Numbered from the stretch's first letter, positions 1-11,109 are shown. The stretch: DNA of 64,000 nt from Gordionus sp. m RMFG-2023 (GCF_954871325.1 NC_088778.1:16953666-17017665), one strand, 5' to 3'. Numbers and translations: made by a program. The notes: generated by a model from the letters alone, not told the origin.

Positions 1-57
1 AACGTTGAACTTAAAAAGGAACTTGGATCTCAATTATTAAAAGACAGCAAAAATTAA
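1..57 (+). CDS. possible last exon of a host gene (partial)
   Basis: An 18-codon frame is open from the first base and ends at a TAA at 55-57. The end reads KKELGSQLLKDSKN, lysine-rich and unlike the AT-rich noise around it. The AT-rich sequence that follows would suit a 3' UTR. The rest of the gene would lie left of the window. No family can be assigned from so short a piece, and it may be chance. Confidence 0.3.
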   Translation, partial: NVELKKELGSQLLKDSKN

Positions 58-400
58 TGACTTTATATAATTGTAATTTACTTTATATTTTATACCTAAT
101 AATTGTGAAAATTATAACTTATATTGTAATTTTATAATCATTTTTGACTTTATACTAAAATTGTGATATTAAATTAAATCATTAGATTCCATTAAAAATT
201 TTTTAGATACATTATCAAAAAATTGGAATAAATCTATAATATTACTTTATAGTTTATGTAAATTAATAATAAATTCATCAATTAATGGTAGCATGTGTTT
301 ATTATATAATGAGAGCAGGGAAATAGGAGATTGTGACACTGATTCTTGTATAGGTTAACGGGCAATTTCAAGTTTGTGTCTAAATATGATATATGTGTAG
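58..400. other. AT-rich spacer, nothing recognised
   Basis: No coding frame, repeat or RNA gene was seen. The last eight bases (393-400, atgtgtag) are the left target-site copy of the hAT element that begins at 401. Confidence 0.6.
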
Positions 401-469
401 CAGTGACGAAGCGTCAAGTTTAATCTAGGGAAGCAATGAAAAAATTTTTTTATTTTTATTTTAGTCAAA

Positions 470-1631
470 CTCAAACTATAAAAACATTAAGATTTATAAA
501 TAAATGGTATTCATCTTTGTTTTTGAGTAAAATGATCAAGTACTGCATTATAAAAGTTATCGCTAGATTTTAAATTTTTTAATAAATTTTTTTCAATCGA
601 AATCAAAGATAGATTCGAATCGATTTTAGCTCATCCTGTTTCTGCAATAAGATTTGATTCTTTTTAAAGATTAAAAAATTTCGTGCACTTGCTGTTATTG
701 AAGCCAAAGTTAAGATGAATTTGCATAATTTAAAAAACTCTTTAAAACTTTTTATCAAATAGGTACATATTAAATATTCAAGTATTTTATTAACATTCTT
801 TTTCTTTATAAATTCCCCGAAATATTACCTTTAATTCGGTTTCCAGCTTGTGTAAGTCGAAAAATTGAGAATAAGTGTCGTTTAAATTATCTAATAAATA
901 TTTTGGGAAATTTTGATTATTTGGCATTTACTAATATCTAACAATTCGACGAATTTAATATTTATTGGTATAAGACATGAAATAGAATTAATCAAATCAT
1001 TTTGAATATTGCTTGATAGTCCAATAAAAACTGCACTATTTCTAAATGATTTTTCAATGGCAAATTTTCTTCCGCGAGCAAATAAATTAATTTAATATAA
1101 TTTCCTCTATTTACTGAATTAGAAGATTCATCATCATCACGGAATACGAGCTCTTGAATTCGAAGTAAACATATAGAGTTGATCAATATTTTTCTATTTG
1201 ATTTGACTTTAGAATTCTGCTCGATTGATATTTTGCGCATCGAATCTATCATATTTTCAATATGATTTTGGACAAAAGTTTTTAATTGAATCATCTGCAA
1301 ATGAGCGGTTGATTCTTTGCCGTTTAGCTGCCTTTGAAAAATTATTCATATCCAAAAATCCTTTATTATTCCAAACATATTTTTCCTCTGGGAATAATAG
1401 GCATGACCAACAATATAGAGAATTAGAAAATTCACATCCAGGGAGCCATTCATATTTTCCATATTTATCGATAGAAAAATTACAGATGCAAGTTTTGATT
1501 TCCTTTTTTAAGTTTTGTAAAATTGGTTTTGGTCTTACTTTTTCAATAATCAACTTTTTCGCATCAAAATTTCTTAAGCTAAATGATAATGTTAATAAAT
1601 TTTCAATATTACAATTACAATTATTAAACAT
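470..1631 (-). pseudogene. hAT transposase relic (TTF zinc finger, DUF4371, dimerisation end)
   Basis: Read on the minus strand. The N-terminal part (1631 to about 1257) has the TTF-type zinc-finger pattern: KYEWLPGCEFSNSLYCWSCLLF, then an NNKGFLDMNNFSKAAKR stretch. The next part (1300 to 992) matches the DUF4371 core, with QELVFRDDDESSNSVNRGNY followed by a leucine-rich segment. The C-terminal dimerisation region is recognisable at about 715-500, including NLSLISIEKNLL, but is split over several frames. The pieces lie in different frames and contain stops, so no functional protein is expected. The family call rests on motif order as known for TTF/DUF4371 hAT proteins. Confidence 0.85.
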
Positions 1632-1915
1632 TTATTAAGGATTTTAAAAACGAAAAATTTTTTATTTTAAAAAAATAAGGAAAAAAATATTATATAAAAA
1701 AATTTCGTTCTCTTTTATTTATTAAAAAAATAAGCATTTTTTTATTTGCTTCCCCAATGCTTATTTTTTAATGGTAAAATTACACAATACCATGTCATGA
1801 TTTTCTCTTTATTTATTAAAAAAAATAAATATTAAATTTGCTTCCCTCATGATATTTTTTTTCAACGTAGTAAAAATAATAGTATTTCTTAATATAGTAA
1901 AAAAATATTAATTTT

Positions 1916-2175
1916 TTAACGTTATAAAAATTATATAAATCTTTTTAACGTTATAAAAATTATATTAATCTTTTTAACGTTATAAAAATTATATTAATCT
2001 TTTTAACGTTATAAAAATTATATTAATCTTTTTAACGTTATAAAAATTATATTAATCTTTGTCAGTTTAGTTTATTTAGCATAGTACAAAGATTATATTA
2101 ATCTTTTTAACGTTATAAAAATTATATTAATCTTTGTCAGTTTAGTTTATTTAGCATAGTACAAAGATTATATTA
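1916..2175. repeat. 28-bp tandem repeat inside the hAT element
   Basis: A unit reading tttaacgttataaaaatta plus about nine more bases recurs about every 28 bp: roughly five copies in a row and one more further on. Two copies of a spacer beginning gtcagtttagtttatttag interrupt the end. The array lies between the transposase relic and the right TIR, a usual place for subterminal repeats. Confidence 0.8.
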
Positions 2176-2252
2176 AGTTTATTTAAAAATTTTGTAAGAA
2201 AAATTTCAAGGGAAGCAATGCTTCCCTTGCTTCTATGGACGCTTCGTCACTG

Positions 2253-2672
2253 ATATGTAGATATCATATTGGATTATTTTGATTAGACTTTTGAAAAAAT
2301 ATCCAATTTAAAAAAGGTAAGAAATAAATATTTGTTGGACAAGATGGCCTGATTAGCAAATATGGTATTATTTGGGTATATAAATGCTTTGCTGTCAGTT
2401 TTTAAATACTTTTAACTTTAAATTTTTTAAAATAATAATTACTTGTTAGTTGTAGATTATTATATTAGCAATTATTGTATTTGGGATATATTCTGGTTGT
2501 AGGTAACATTGAATTTAGAATATAAATTATATGATTTGGTGGGAAAACTTTTAAAATTATATTATTTTTGAAAGCGTATTGATATTTTTAATTCATTTAT
2601 AGGACCAATAGGAAGTCAAATAAATCGGCTGTGCAACGGTAATTTCCATGTGTTGGACCCAAATCTAATTTA
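2253..2672. promoter_or_regulatory. upstream region of ATG101
   Basis: This is the 420 bp between the hAT right end and the ATG101 start codon. It begins with the hAT target-site copy. No other gene was seen, so it most likely holds the ATG101 promoter and 5' UTR. No specific promoter element can be named with confidence. Confidence 0.4.
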
Positions 2673-3605
2673 ATGAATGCTAGATCTCATGTCATTGAAT
2701 TGGTATATATTCTAATTAATTATATTTAATATACTTAACCCTAGGACATAGAGCTGCATCAAGTTGAAGAATCATTATTAAGTTTATTAATTTTTTAAAT
2801 AATGTCCTGATGATTTGTTAGGTATTTTTCATACTTTATTATTTCATCGATCTTCTGGAAAAGTAAAATAAATAAACAATAATATTATATTTACAATAGT
2901 TTGAATACAATGATCAAAGCTATACAATAGGATCTATTGGATTAGTAGATGTTGATTGTAATGTTGTTGATATCACATATGTACGAATCAAATTACATAA
3001 TTGAAATATATATATTTCTAGGTAAGATGTGCATGTGAAGATTTAGATCATAACTTAAAGAAGGAAATAAAACCATTTGTTAATCTTATGACATTAAATA
3101 AAGCTATTAACAATGCTGGGGTATAAAATCATTAATAATCTTAAATAAAAAAAAATATCCTAGATATCATTAACATTTTATCAAAAGAAACAAGCAAGAT
3201 GGCCCTTTCCTGCTGAATCAATACCTTGGGAAATTTGGACTATTAAAATTAATTTAATATTTTCACAAAATGATGAAGGTTTATTACATAAATTATTAAA
3301 TTTGCAAAATATTGCTAGATAAATTGAAAAATCGTGAAAGATTGAGTGACAAATTAGCTCAAAATATTATATTTATTATTGAAACTATAAATTCTAACAA
3401 TTACACACCAAATACCCCCCAACATAATAATTTAAACACTCTATTTGATGTTAGTTATACTCAAATTCAACCATATTTATATAAAGTAAAATATATAATT
3501 ATCTGAATTATATTTTTATTTTTACAGATAAATTATCAGAATAACTATGATAATTCTATGAGTACAACTATGAAAAAATTATTTAAAGAAACACTGGCAC
3601 TTTAA
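2673..3605 (+). CDS. ATG101: autophagy-related protein 101 (Atg101), eight exons
   Basis: Exons read by eye: 2673-2702, 2745-2781, 2822-2862, 2900-2980, 3022-3120, 3164-3278, 3319-3485 and 3528-3605. All introns are GT...AG and only 37-43 bp long. The spliced length is 648 nt, 215 residues plus stop, against 218 in human ATG101. Matching landmarks are the start MNARSHVIEL, FHTLLFHRSSGK, VDCNVVDITYV, FYQKKQARWPFPAESIPWEI and the end MSTTMKKLFKETLAL. The WF-finger residues that recruit later autophagy factors in the human protein are kept (W109 and F111 here). Atg101 is a HORMA-fold protein that pairs with Atg13 in the Atg1/ULK1 complex that starts autophagosome formation. All phases fit and no break is seen, so the gene looks functional. 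Budding yeast lacks this gene; most other fungi and animals have it. Confidence 0.96.
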
Positions 3606-4189
3606 TTTAAATTTTTATATTTAATATTATTGGTTAAAAATTAGTTTAATATTTTAAACATTATAATATATCAGCTATTTATTAAATTTTACAGGGGATT
3701 TCCCCCTTAGGAAATTGTGTTTATCTATATATAATTTTAAACCAATAAAAATTAGCACTATTCCCAATAAAATTTTGTAAGATTATGGTATTTTTCAAAT
3801 TGAATTAATTTAATTTAAATGACAAATGATCACTTTGGCCTGCAAACTAAAGTTGATTGATTTTATAATGGGTATGAATGGGGTTGGCTCAGTATGTTAT
3901 TAGAGTTTTTGAAAAGGGGACATAAAAATTTGAAAATAAATATCTAAAAAATTACTTGAGTTTCAGCACAAGCCTCATTTTTGCTAGCAATTAAAAATGT
4001 GCATAAACACTTTTTTATGAAAAATTCCTTAATGTCATTTCCGTAAATTCAAATTTTTAGCAGCATTTTTTTAAATTTAAAAAATTTATCTAGGATGTGT
4101 GAGTAAATCTTTGATTTGAATAATTTAAAATCTTATCTAATAAAACCCTTAATTACAAATATTTCAAAACTTAATTATAATACTCCTAA
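3606..4189. other. AT-rich 3' flank of ATG101
   Basis: No coding frame or repeat structure was recognised. The first part is presumably the ATG101 3' UTR. The octamer actcctaa at 4182-4189 is the left target-site copy of the next element. Confidence 0.5.
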
Positions 4190-4766
4190 TAGAGGTCTGC
4201 ATTGGGTGGCTTTTGGATCATGAGCCTGCCCACCTAATGTTTAAAAAAAATTTAACCTGACTGCCCAGCCAGTCCATTTGTCTAAAATTTCTTACCCACC
4301 TGCCCTTTAGTCTAAAAATTTTTACCTGCCCATCCATTATTAAAATTTTAACCCAAGTCCTATCTAAAAACCTTCTAACAATTTCGTTCGGTAGAAGCAC
4401 TAGTTGCAAGAATTGCCAATATTTTTCTTGTTAATCTTGATAGCTTTGGTGAATCTCTTGTCATTTCCACCAAAGTAGTTTTAAATTTACAAAAGTTATT
4501 TATTTTAAAAGAAAGGTTTTTTGATGCCAAAAAAGGGCATTTTAATTTTTAATATCCAAAAAAGTTCATAAGAACAATTTTATATTAATATTATTATTAA
4601 AAAAAAATTAACCCGCTTGCCCATGCTTAAATTTCTTAACCCATATAGTTAAAAAAAAATTTAAACCTCCTCCCCCCAACCCGTTCTTAAAAAAATTATG
4701 CTCGTTCACCCGCTCGCCCACTTAGATGTAGGAGCGGGCCCAAACCCCGCCCAATGCAGACCTCTA
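4190..4766. mobile_element. hAT-type MITE, TAGAGGTCTGC family
   Basis: A perfect 17-bp TIR, TAGAGGTCTGCATTGGG, opens at 4190 and closes at 4766. A perfect 8-bp duplication, actcctaa, lies outside at 4182-4189 and 4767-4774. The 577-bp body holds C-rich stretches such as cctgcccacc but no transposase. It is therefore a non-autonomous hAT element that would need a transposase in trans. The intact TSD and TIR suggest a fairly young insertion. Confidence 0.9.
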
Positions 4767-4851
4767 ACTCCTAAATTTATCATTAATTTAATTATAATTG
4801 CACTAAAATTAGTATTGATTTTTTAAAAGGTAATAAACCAGGGCATAATTA

Positions 4852-4986
4852 ATGATCAATATTTTGAATTTTTTCACCCATCTACAAATTTTAAAAGAAA
4901 GTGTAGCTCTAGAAACTATGATTAATTATGTGAAGTGGTCACTGTCATTTACAGCCAAGGTCGAAGCTCATGAATCTGGTAAATAG
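4852..4986 (+). CDS. small open frame, 44 codons, unknown
   Basis: ATG at 4852 opens a frame that ends at TAG 4984-4986. It has a better-than-average amino acid mix for this DNA: ETMINYVKWSLSFTAKVEAH near the end. A possible splice acceptor (aaaccag) lies just upstream, so this could be the last exon of an undetected gene. No family was recognised and no other exons were found nearby. It may equally be chance. Confidence 0.25.
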   Translation: MINILNFFTHLQILKESVALETMINYVKWSLSFTAKVEAHESGK

Positions 4987-5121
4987 TGGTGGATAAATAA
5001 TTTTATTATATTATTTCTAAAATATGTATAACTCTAAAAAATATCATTGGTTATATACAAAAAATCTTTGTACAATCTGAATGCTTTACAAAAATAACGA
5101 TTATAAAAAAAAATTTAAGCT

Positions 5122-5517
5122 CAGTGGCATAGCTACTGGGGTAGTTTTTGGGTTTGGACCCCTCCCAGGCAAAAATTTTTTTTAGATTATACGTTCAAAT
5201 GACTTAAAAGTGACTTTATATCAAATAAATACCATGAATATTTATATTTTTCTGATTTTGATGTTTGTGCAAGGATATTATATTACTATTGAAATTATTC
5301 TGGATAGTATTATTATAAAGTCATTGAGAATAATCTACAAAATTATAATAACATATTATTGATGTATTTAAAAAATATGTTTATTATATATTATCGAAGA
5401 TATGGTTATGATTTGTAAGATAAGCCAGGCCAAAGGCTGGGCAAAAGGGCCAAAGGCCCGTTAAAGGCTTTTATATATATGGACCCCCTCTAAGGAAAAT
5501 TCCTAGCTACGCCACTG
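5122..5517. mobile_element. hAT-type MITE, CAGTGGCGTAGCTA family
   Basis: The left end begins CAGTGGCATAGCTA and the right end, on the other strand, CAGTGGCGTAGCTA, one mismatch in 14. Flanking octamers are tttaagct (5114-5121) and gttaagct (5518-5525), also one mismatch. The 396-bp body has no coding capacity. A short GC-rich hairpin-prone stretch (5421-5466) with repeated ggccaaaggc words lies near the right end. Confidence 0.85.
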
Positions 5518-5744
5518 GTTAAGCTCAATTATTCAAATATACAAAAATAAGGAAATGTCAATACAAAGTTAATAGTTTAATTTTTATTATTCAACAGAAT
5601 CTAAAAGGTGTATAATCAGTGCCAGTTTAAGATAAAAGCGTCCTTGGTCTGGGTTCAGTCTAAAACTTAGGCTTGTATATTGTATATAATTTGTTAAAAA
5701 AAATTATAAGCTTAGTATATATATATATTCTTTAAGATAATTAA

Positions 5745-6332
5745 CCCTTCAATACTCCGGTGGGGTATATGAAACCACAGGCATGCTAGAAATGATATTG
5801 CATAAAAACACTTAAATATTATTATCTGGATTTTTCAGTAGCTTCATCAAATATATCTTAGAATCTATATTCCAAATTTCATACATTTCGGTTGAGTAGT
5901 TTTAAGATATAAGCATTTTGTGACTGATTGGAGTTTGTGAGACCCCACCAGAGTAAATTTGTATGTTCTATATTTTTTTATATTTGAATGTATTAGTGTA
6001 ATTTTTATTTTTATATTGAAGAATAAAGATCCATGTTATGAATTATCATGATTATATGAAGTTAATTTTTTCATCTAATATTTTAAATTTAAAAAAAGTT
6101 AGCTTTTTTTAGAAAATTTTAGGACAAATTATATTACTCCTCATCATTTTTAATTTAAACTTAAGAAATAAAAATAAATAATTATTTTATCAGGTTTAAG
6201 GTTAGTTCTATCTTATATCCAAATATTAAATCTAAATAATGAATATAACTGGAGATATATGCATTTGAAATTGGGGTCTATTAAACCACACCCGAGTATT
6301 AACTCGAATTTTTTCACCAGAGTATTGAAGGG
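5745..6332. mobile_element. piggyBac-type MITE with TTAA target site
   Basis: TTAA at 5741-5744 and 6333-6336 flanks an element whose ends share CCCTTCAATACTC, read inward on both sides and followed by C/T-GGTG. A TTAA duplication with ends beginning CCC is the signature of the piggyBac superfamily. The 588-bp interior has no transposase, so it is non-autonomous. A decayed piggyBac transposase is present elsewhere in the window (about 40690-41895), but no matching ends were found there. Confidence 0.85.
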
Positions 6333-6477
6333 TTAATATTTTAAGATTGTAAGGAGTTATTTTATTAATTATTTAGATTGAATCCTAATTATAAAATTTA
6401 TTAAACAATTTGTTAAAAAAAATAGCATTTAACTATTGAATTACTAGCCATAGAAAACTATCTTTATTAGGTTAATA

Positions 6478-7057
6478 CAGGGTCTACATGACAGGATTTT
6501 CACTGGATGCAAACCCCCTTCAAAAATCTTTGCCTACCCACCTTTACCACCTTCGGTGGCGGTGTCTCCCTATTATTATTTTTAACTTTTAAATTTATTG
6601 ATACTTTTTTCAGAGAATTTATAAAGGATAACTTAAATTAATCTTTCTCTACTAACAACTATCCATATTTTGTGAATGTAAAGAATTTATTTTTTAGATA
6701 ATAAATTCAATTAAAATCTCCATTATTTACAATGAATTAATTATTATGGCATTATGAGCTTGCTGAAATGATAGCATAAAGTTTTATTTGGAAAACAATG
6801 TGTATGATTGTTTGCAATATATAGATTTGGTCGATGAATTGTATTATAATCATTCTATTTTAAAAGTATTAATTTTTACAGCAATAAATTTTGTCCTATT
6901 TCATCTCAAAATTTAATAGATAACCCCCCAAAATATTAATCTTACCACCATTAAAGCAGGCTACCCCTTACCCCCATTAAAGCAGCCTACCCCCCTCACC
7001 CCCACCCAATAAATAGGATGCAAACTGTTCCTACCCCTCCCGCTCATGTAGACACTG
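6478..7057. mobile_element. hAT MITE, CAGNGTCTACATGA family, copy A
   Basis: The ends read CAGGGTCTACATGA and, on the other strand, CAGTGTCTACATGA. Flanking octamers are ggttaata (6470-6477) and ggttaaga (7058-7065), one mismatch. The 580-bp body closely resembles the copy at 36999-37570, including ttcactggatgcaa near the left end and ggatgcaaactgttcctac near the right end. No coding capacity. Confidence 0.88.
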
Positions 7058-7066
7058 GGTTAAGAA

Positions 7067-8224
7067 CAGATGTGTTAATCGCTACTTTTAAAAGTAGCGC
7101 GCTACCGCTATTTGTCAAGAAAATAGCGCACTATTAGCTACAAAGCTACTTTTTAAGCCACTTTTTATAAAAAAAATTTAGAAACAAATTTGTTTTTTTT
7201 GCTTATAATGTTATTATATAGTAAATATATAAAAATCAACATTTATAAATATTAAAATAAAATTAGTTTTGATTATAAAAAATTTATGTAATAAAAATGG
7301 TAAGTTGCATTTAAAAGTTTTTACCTTGTGTTATATGTCCAATTATCTGCCGTGGTACATATATATGATATCTCTGATAACTACTATTAGAGCATCTTTC
7401 ATCACTTTAAAGTTATCTGCTATTTTATTCATTAGTGTCTGGCGACATAAAATTGTTGTACCAGGGGATAGGGTTTTAATCATCATGGTAAATGATGGAT
7501 TATCAACCAAGGACATTGGCTGAACTGTATCAATTATAAAATCAACAATAACTTTATCAGCCAATTTCTGAGAAATATTGGCATTTGTATTATTAATTAA
7601 TTTGGTTTGAAATGAATTAGTCTTTTCTTTTTGGATGTAGAGTCGCCTATACCAAAATTATTTATATGTTTCCATTTCCTTAAAACTATTGGCATGAACA
7701 GTCTTATATAATAAATACTATTAGAATGTTAAAATGACAATTTACCTTTAGGTGTTTCTTGAGGTTATAACTGGATTGATTTGAGGAAATATTTTTTTTA
7801 CATTTTAAACAAATTAATTTGAACAAATCTAGGGAATGGGAAATTTGTATTATAGCTTTTAAGAACATTTTCTTCCCTGGTATCTTCCATTTCATTAATA
7901 TCATTGTCTGAATCACTTTCAACGATTTGGATACCAATAGGTGATCACATTTTAAATTATTAACACGTGATCTAGATTCATAATACAAATGATATAAATT
8001 ACAAATTGAAAATATATTTCAATTTCAAAATTAAATAATAAATCATAAAAATTACAATTAATTATGATATTATATTTAAATTTTCATGTTTATACTTACC
8101 TTTATTATATTTTTTTTCAAAAAGTAGCATGCTAAAAAATTAAATAATTATAAAAAAAGTAGCCGCTATTAGCTATAGCTACCAAAAAAGATAGCGCGCT
8201 AAGCTCGCTACTTTAACAACTCTA
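7067..8224 (-). mobile_element. hAT transposon, decayed, GTTAAGAA target site
   Basis: A perfect 8-bp duplication gttaagaa lies at 7059-7066 and 8225-8232. The ends are CAGATGTGTTAA and, on the other strand, TAGAGTTGTTAA. The subterminal parts share GTAGCG and GCGCGCTA words in opposite orientation. Transposase pieces lie inside on the minus strand. Its target site overlaps the right target-site copy of the MITE that ends at 7057, so the two insertions stand side by side. Confidence 0.88.
7343..7988 (-). pseudogene. hAT transposase fragment (BED finger and N-terminal core)
   Basis: On the minus strand, 7988-7704 holds a BED-type zinc-finger pattern: ICLKCKKNISSNQSSYNLKKHL and a following His. 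Then 7564-7343 reads VDFIIDTVQPMSLVDNPSF and MIKTLSPGTTILCRQTLMNK, the conserved start of the hAT catalytic region. The rest of the transposase (DDE core and dimerisation end) is missing, and the two pieces are in different frames. It is a relic. Confidence 0.85.
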
Positions 8225-8232
8225 GTTAAGAA

Positions 8233-8799
8233 TAAAAAAACACTGTCAGTATATAATATTGCTATAAAATAATGTATTATATATTTATTAATTCTAAAAG
8301 GGTCAAATGGTAATCTTTATTGCAAAATATAGGCTATTGTACTTTGTAAATTATAATATAATTTTTTAATACAATTGACTTTAAGTTTATATATGTTAGC
8401 GGCTATGTGTCATTTTTGAAAAAATAAATCTTTTTTTGAGCGCGTTTTTTGAAATTTCAAATCTGATTTTACTTGCAATGTATCCCAACATGTTTGGAAT
8501 ACCTACTCAATGAATTTTAGGCTGTTTTGTCAAGAAATTTTGAACTTATTTTTATTAATTTTTCCACAGATTTTTTATATAAATGATTTAGAGTATACTT
8601 AGGTAATTACTTCATTTTTAGCCATTTAAGCCAGTTTTTATCTGATAACCATCACTTTAGCTTCGGGGTTTTCCTTAAAAAGATAGGAGCTCAAATTTGG
8701 GAGATAATAATATGAATAAAACGCCTTAATGTTATCGGATTTTCTTTGGCAAGTCCCTAAAGATTCGACATTTAGCCATTACCCAACTATACTCCTAGC
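8233..8799. other. AT-rich spacer, nothing recognised
   Basis: No coding frame, inverted repeat or RNA gene was seen. The last eight bases (8792-8799, actcctag) are the left target site of the next hAT element. Confidence 0.5.
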
Positions 8800-9249
8800 A
8801 GAGTTGGGCAGGACCTGAATACTTGTATCTAAGATTCAAGATCCTTATGTATCTTGTACTCAGTTTCTTTTTGACATTTTTAGTAAGATACTAGTATCTG
8901 TATCTAAGATCCTTTATTCTGAAAATATTCTTGTATCTTTTTCATTTATTTACAGATTTTTTTAAATATTCATGTTTATTTTACATATCACAGTATATAT
9001 CTTATCTTCTTCGAGAATCTTTTATTAATTTCCTTATTTTTTTCCACCTTATTTTAAATATAATGACAAAATTAACTGGAAAATTTACAACTCATATTAA
9101 GGTAGATAGATAAAAAAAAACAACACCAAAACGAAATAAGTAAAGATTATATTTTATATATAAATGTAACTCAATATCACCAATTTTATATAATATATTT
9201 TTTTTAATTTGAAGGATGATAAACACTCATGGTAGTGAAATTTAAATTA

Positions 9250-9960
9250 TGGAAATAAGTTCCCGTGAATCAAATCTAAATCTTAAAATTTTATATAGAA
9301 ATTTTTTAAAAATAAAAGTTAAAAAAGACAATGTACCTAAATGTAAAAACTGTATAAACAAAAAAATGATAAATGGTTAAACACAAAATTTTGTTATTTA
9401 TGTGTGATTAAAAGGGGTATAGATTATCTTTAAAATTCAAGTTAGCAATTATGAGCAAGAGATTTTAAGAAAATATTTCCCTATGATTTGAATATAATGA
9501 TGCTTTTTTGACATCAATATCACATCCATATTTTAAGAACTTATGGATTGAGTCAGATTATATAAAAAATACTTTCAAAATATATTAGTAAAAGAAATCC
9601 TAAATGTAGTATCATAGTATATAATCAAGCTCAAATTATAGCACCAATAGATTTAAAATCTAATAAAGATTATTTTTCTTTTGGTAAAACAAATGTTGCT
9701 GAGTTCATTAATACAAATAACATTGAATGGAGCTTTCAAATTATATTAAAGAAAGTCGAAATGCATTATAAATGCTTAATTATTATCCTTTAATTAAGGA
9801 AATTTTTTATAAATATAATACTGCAATACCTTCATCAGCTCCAATTGAAAGGTTATTTAGTTTTGTCACAGTTAAGTAGGCCGAAATGGCAAAGGTCTAA
9901 TGTTAAATTATTCGAAAAATTTTATTATCTCATAAAATAAAATTAATATTCCAACCCCAC
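9250..9960 (+). pseudogene. hAT transposase relic
   Basis: Recognisable on the plus strand: a cysteine-containing segment near 9330-9420 that may be a BED-finger relic, a core piece near 9505-9590 (SHPYFKNLWIESDYIKN), and the C-terminal dimerisation signature at about 9785-9880 ([26 protein letters not shown] in order). Stops and frame changes separate them. The [11 protein letters not shown] box is a hallmark of hAT transposases. Confidence 0.75.
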
Positions 9961-10129
9961 TAAAAATACTAGTCTTCCTTCCCTATCTATGCTTAGAATG
10001 GGCTATTCTAATATTTAAATGCTTGATTATTATAATTAACTCATCATTAAATATTTTATTAATTATAGTAAATATTCATTCTTATTATCATAAAGCGTGA
10101 TATGTTCTTCACAAATAAATAATTAAAAC

Positions 10130-10898
10130 CAGGGATCTAAACCGAAACGAATATCGGTTTGATTCAGGTTCGGATAAAAATAACGACTTTTGTATTCAAT
10201 CCTACATTCGAATTATGTATAAGGAAGAATTTTTTTATTTCATAATTAAAATAAAAACACATACATAAAATCTTCATTTTTATTAATTGCACATTATAAA
10301 ATAATATTTAATTTATAAATATAACATAAATATCAATGATTAATTTTAATATGAATAATTACTTAAATTTTTTTTATTAAGCCACACAATTAATATATTT
10401 TCAAAATTCGTCTTACTCAAATTACATCCATATAAATTAAATTGTTGAAAAACATCTTTCCACACTAACTTGGGTAGCAGGCACTGCCAGTATGATATCA
10501 GATTTGATGTATCATTTATAATCTATATGTAAATAATTTGTATATTGGATTTAATTTTTCTCTAGGTATTATAATTAATGAGCTTAAAATATTTAAAAAA
10601 TGTTGTAAAATGGCAATATACTAAAGTTTATAAAAATTATGACTGACACTTATCAATCAAATGTGATTGATAATATTTTTTATAAAGCAATTTGAATATA
10701 ATTAAAATTTTTGCAATATACTAACAATAACTTACACATTATTTTATAAGCATAAAATTATGAGACTCGAACCGGTTCAGAGGCATTTTAGCGGTTCGGT
10801 TCAGGTTCGGATAGAAATTTTTTAGCGGTTTAGGTTTGGTAAAAAATACCGGTTTTTAGCGGTTTAATAGTTCGGTTCAAGTTCGGTTTGGATCCCTG
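10130..10898. mobile_element. hAT-like MITE, CAGGGATCYAAACCG family, nested
   Basis: The left end is CAGGGATCTAAACCG and the right end, on the other strand, CAGGGATCCAAACCG. Both subterminal parts repeat ggttcgg and gcggtt words in opposite orientation. No clear 8-bp duplication was found (attaaaac on the left, ctattcta on the right), so the exact boundaries are less certain. It lies inside the hAT element at 8800-11101. No coding capacity. Confidence 0.7.
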
Positions 10899-11109
10899 CT
10901 ATTCTAATTTAATTGGTTATGATAATTTTAAAATATCTTGTATTTAAGGTACTCTAATTAGGCAAAAAATACAAGTATCTTTTATCTTGTATCTTTTTGA
11001 TATTTTGAAAAAGATACTAGTATCTGTATCTAAGATTCATTTTTTCACAAAGAATCTGTACCTGTATCTAGATTTTTTTTAGGAGGATCTGCCCAACTCT
11101 GACTCCTAG

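Larger units (their letters stand above)
401..2252 (-). mobile_element. hAT DNA transposon, TTF-finger/DUF4371 type, decayed
   Basis: The ends share a 15-bp terminal inverted repeat (TIR), CAGTGACGAAGCGTC, read inward at 401 and on the other strand from 2252. Flanking octamers atgtgtag (393-400) and atatgtag (2253-2260) differ at one base, as expected for an old 8-bp hAT duplication. A transposase relic lies inside on the minus strand. Both ends also carry copies of a gggaagcaatg motif just inside the TIR. The element sits about 420 bp upstream of ATG101, so it may lie in or near that gene's promoter. Confidence 0.88.
8800..11101 (+). mobile_element. hAT transposon, decayed, CAGAGTTGGGCAG family
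   Basis: Both ends read CAGAGTTGGGCAG inward. A perfect duplication actcctag sits at 8792-8799 and 11102-11109. The subterminal parts at both ends repeat the words gtatct and taagat many times, likely transposase-binding repeats. The plus strand carries a broken transposase, and a smaller hAT MITE (10130-10898) lies inside. The intact TSD despite a decayed gene suggests the coding part was already decaying or that the copy was moved in trans. Confidence 0.9.

Noticed and set aside
1225-1638. 137-codon plus-strand frame
   Set aside because: It is the mirror of the hAT zinc-finger relic on the minus strand, which matches a known family; the plus-strand product matches nothing.
4218-4409. 63-codon minus-strand frame
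   Set aside because: It lies wholly inside a hAT MITE with clear ends and reads low-complexity repeat sequence.
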